DNA from: SAR202 cluster bacterium
GTDB lineage: Bacteria; Chloroflexota; Dehalococcoidia; Lucifugimonadales; UBA826
Length of the DNA stretch: 5,971 nt
Assembly: GCA_009392675.1 (NCBI GenBank)
Contig: VFFY01000126.1
Coordinates: 1-5,971, forward strand
Direction of reading: 5' to 3'
A model generated the notes under the pieces. That model saw only the letters and a program-made list of their open reading frames with translations. It did not search any database and was not told the origin of the DNA. This document shows positions 5,688-5,971 of this stretch, piece after piece (within the stretch, counting starts at the first letter, position 1; each line of letters starts with the position of its first letter). The position numbers were made by a program, and so were the translations under genes.

Positions 5688-5881
5688 TGAATGATGGAGG
5701 TGGCGTCTTAGCGGCGCTGCCTATCCTGATTTTTCATAATCCTAATTTTGGTATTGTAACGGTGTAGGGGATTTATGGGGTTCTTCTGGCAACTATTGTG
5801 CTTATTGATCGGAAGGCACCATTAGTAAGCTCTGCAAACTCATCCCGATTTAGCTTAACCTTCGTTTTTATAGGAGGGATA

Positions 5882-5911
5882 TTGATTACCTGATCGTAGT
5901 AAAGATAGTAT
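5882..5911 (+). promoter_or_regulatory. Candidate promoter for the ORF at the right edge
   Basis: TTGATT (5882-5887) and TAGTAT (5906-5911) each match consensus at 4 of 6 positions, with 18 bp between. A start near 5918 would leave a very short leader that still contains the AAGGAG at 5921. This is plausible but weak. Confidence 0.3.
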
Positions 5912-5931
5912 TTCCGAATAAAGGAGAGATA

Positions 5932-5970
5932 ATGCATCGGTTGCAAATTAAGGTCCTTGTTGGCAGTTAA
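5932..5970 (+). CDS. 12-codon ORF with strong ribosome binding site (leader or broken gene start)
   Basis: ATG 5932 follows AAGGAG (5921-5926) at 5-nt spacing, which is as good as any start in the window. It encodes M-H-R-L-Q-I-K-V-L-V-G-S and stops at TAA 5968-5970. The basic then hydrophobic character looks like the beginning of a signal peptide, so this may be the start of a secreted protein gene broken by a frameshift or sequencing error. It could also be a short leader peptide that couples to a gene starting at TTG 5957 or 5960 in the next frame, which stays open to the window end. The sequence ends one base after the stop, so I cannot choose between these. Confidence 0.3.
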   Translation: MHRLQIKVLVGS

Positions 5971-5971
5971 G

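Larger units (their letters stand above)
5660..5931. other. Intergenic region between divergent genes
   Basis: These 272 bases separate the leftward MDMPI-type gene from the rightward ORF at the window edge. They hold the palindromes near 5671-5687 and a candidate rightward promoter near 5882-5911. A weak stem pairs GCTTATT (5800-5806) with AGTAAGC (5824-5830), including one G-U pair. There are also two very short ORFs (5691-5711 and 5775-5825) that I do not accept as genes. I see no tRNA or known riboswitch, and no clear minus-strand promoter. Confidence 0.6.

Noticed and set aside
5691..5711. Six-codon ORF starting ATGATG
   Set aside because: There is no ribosome site and the length is trivial.
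5775..5825. 16-codon hydrophobic ORF (MGFFWQLLCLLIGRHH) with AGGGG 4 nt upstream
   Set aside because: It is too short to separate from chance, with tight spacing and no promoter or recognisable family. It is noted only in case homologous small peptides are found.

Overview
The window is a piece of a bacterial chromosome with low-to-moderate GC content by eye and densely packed metabolic genes. Gene content is an SCP2-type thiolase-like protein, oxalyl-CoA decarboxylase, an alanine-dehydrogenase-family protein, an alpha/beta hydrolase and a DinB/maleylpyruvate-isomerase-type protein. This mix is what I would expect from an environmental heterotroph such as a marine Chloroflexota (SAR202-like) or an actinobacterium. 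That assignment is inference from gene content only; there is no rRNA or marker gene here. No phage, IS element, CRISPR array, tRNA or rRNA is visible.

Layout. (1) Bases 1-2565, plus strand: the 3' end of a thiolase-like gene, a very short HAD-superfamily gene that probably starts at TTG 405, and a full-length oxalyl-CoA decarboxylase (oxc, 820-2565). They may form one transcription unit, because I see no convincing promoter or terminator between them. (2) Bases 2566-2742: a short convergent intergenic region holding a nested inverted repeat of about 86 nt, which probably ends ald transcription. (3) Bases 2743-3837, minus strand: an alanine dehydrogenase-like gene whose catalytic histidine position is Ser and whose cofactor-selecting acidic position is Ser followed by Arg. 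(4) Bases 3838-3937: a 100-bp divergent promoter region with a good sigma70-type promoter facing right. (5) Bases 3938-4771, plus strand: an alpha/beta hydrolase. (6) Bases 4793-5659, minus strand: a DinB/MDMPI-type metal-binding protein starting at TTG, converging on the hydrolase with a 21-bp gap. (7) Bases 5660-5971: mostly non-coding, ending in a strong Shine-Dalgarno followed by a 12-codon ORF that stops just before the window edge.

Functionally, only oxc is a near-certain assignment: it decarboxylates oxalyl-CoA to formyl-CoA and CO2. Its usual partner, a class III formyl-CoA:oxalate CoA-transferase, is not in the window. The thiolase-like protein and the HAD protein have no demonstrable pathway link to oxalate beyond co-orientation. 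No clearly new multi-gene system is evident. The points most worth a second look are the active-site substitutions in the Ald-like protein, the minimal HAD protein, the nested hairpin and the truncated leader-like ORF at the right edge.
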